64,000 nucleotides of DNA, from assembly GCA_964578885.1 (NCBI GenBank), contig CAZOEO010000006.1, positions 1 to 64,000 of the forward strand, written 5' to 3'. Positions 63,877 through 64,000 of this stretch are shown in pieces. The stretch is from CAZRHR01 sp964578885. Lineage in GTDB: Bacteria > Bacteroidota > Bacteroidia > CAIKAF01. The notes under the pieces were generated by a model. It did not search any database, was not told the origin of the DNA, and was given only the letters and a program-made list of their open reading frames with translations. The stretch's first letter is position 1; each line of letters starts with the position of its first letter. Position numbers and translations under genes: made by a program.

Positions 63877-64000
63877 TAATTAGATTTCAATTTAAGCCTA
63901 CGAAAGTACACTTTCCCTTGGAAAATGCCATAACAAATTCTTCGGTGTTTTCCACGGACTCTTCTTTAATTCAGGAACACAAGGGGTTGGTTCGTCCGCG

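Overview
The window is a stretch of a Bacteroidota chromosome. Lineage markers are T9SS-type C-terminal sorting domains, a GldA-like gliding ABC ATPase, a fused MurF-Alr enzyme, a type B L31, a TonB-dependent receptor paired with a DUF4249 lipoprotein, and promoters matching the Bacteroidota form TTG-N(18-23)-TAnnTTTG. I cannot fix the genus. The core genes have balanced composition. Two regions (about 1-5950 and 17923-27500) are visibly AT-rich and carry accessory genes.

Region 1 (1-5950) is the right end of an integrated element. It holds a type II restriction-modification pair (Dam-like N6-adenine methyltransferase plus endonuclease), a gene-poor stretch, an excisionase-like HTH protein, an uncharacterised protein and a tyrosine integrase. 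The element ends at a 3' fragment of a tRNA-Arg (anticodon ACG) gene that still has the original tRNA terminator behind it. The intact tRNA and the other end should lie left of the window.

Region 2 (6209-17922) is core: a secreted T9SS protein, a DUF5723-like outer-membrane protein and a lipoprotein in one operon; rarA; then gldA with a Nudix gene, a TonB receptor with DUF4249 partner, and trxB.

Region 3 (17923-27500) is an AT-rich accessory island between trxB and tRNA-Met with no integrase. It carries a three-gene unit: a cold-shock-domain/coiled-coil protein, a 1405-residue protein joining a PD-(D/E)XK-like nuclease to a RecQ-type helicase, and a tail-anchored coiled-coil protein. After it come a small tail-anchored protein, a truncated hsdM remnant and an overlapping pair of unknown membrane proteins. 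An 86-87 bp promoter-containing repeat precedes both the first unit and the small tail-anchored gene. This is the best candidate for an undescribed (probably anti-phage) system.

Region 4 (27526-34817) holds tRNA-Met, two methyltransferases, an aldo/keto reductase, a hotdog thioesterase, a VanX-like dipeptidase, a DUF819-like membrane protein, ssb, an HxlR regulator and a thioredoxin-like protein. A 470-bp hairpin-rich gene-free stretch lies beside ssb. Regions 34818-35864 and 45001-45780 carry copies of an interspersed repeat family ending in TTAAACGGATATAAACG-type modules.

Region 5 (35865-64000) is core envelope and housekeeping: lptD, amidase, an MCE protein, an Fe-S oxidoreductase pair, L31, a GlmU-like protein, an OmpA/PD40/TPR protein, a DnaQ-type exonuclease, 2-oxoacid dehydrogenase E2, murF-alr, tdk, an M28 peptidase, rsmI, a propeller protein, adk, hpt, a MoxR ATPase, and three consecutive parvulin-type chaperone/isomerase genes.
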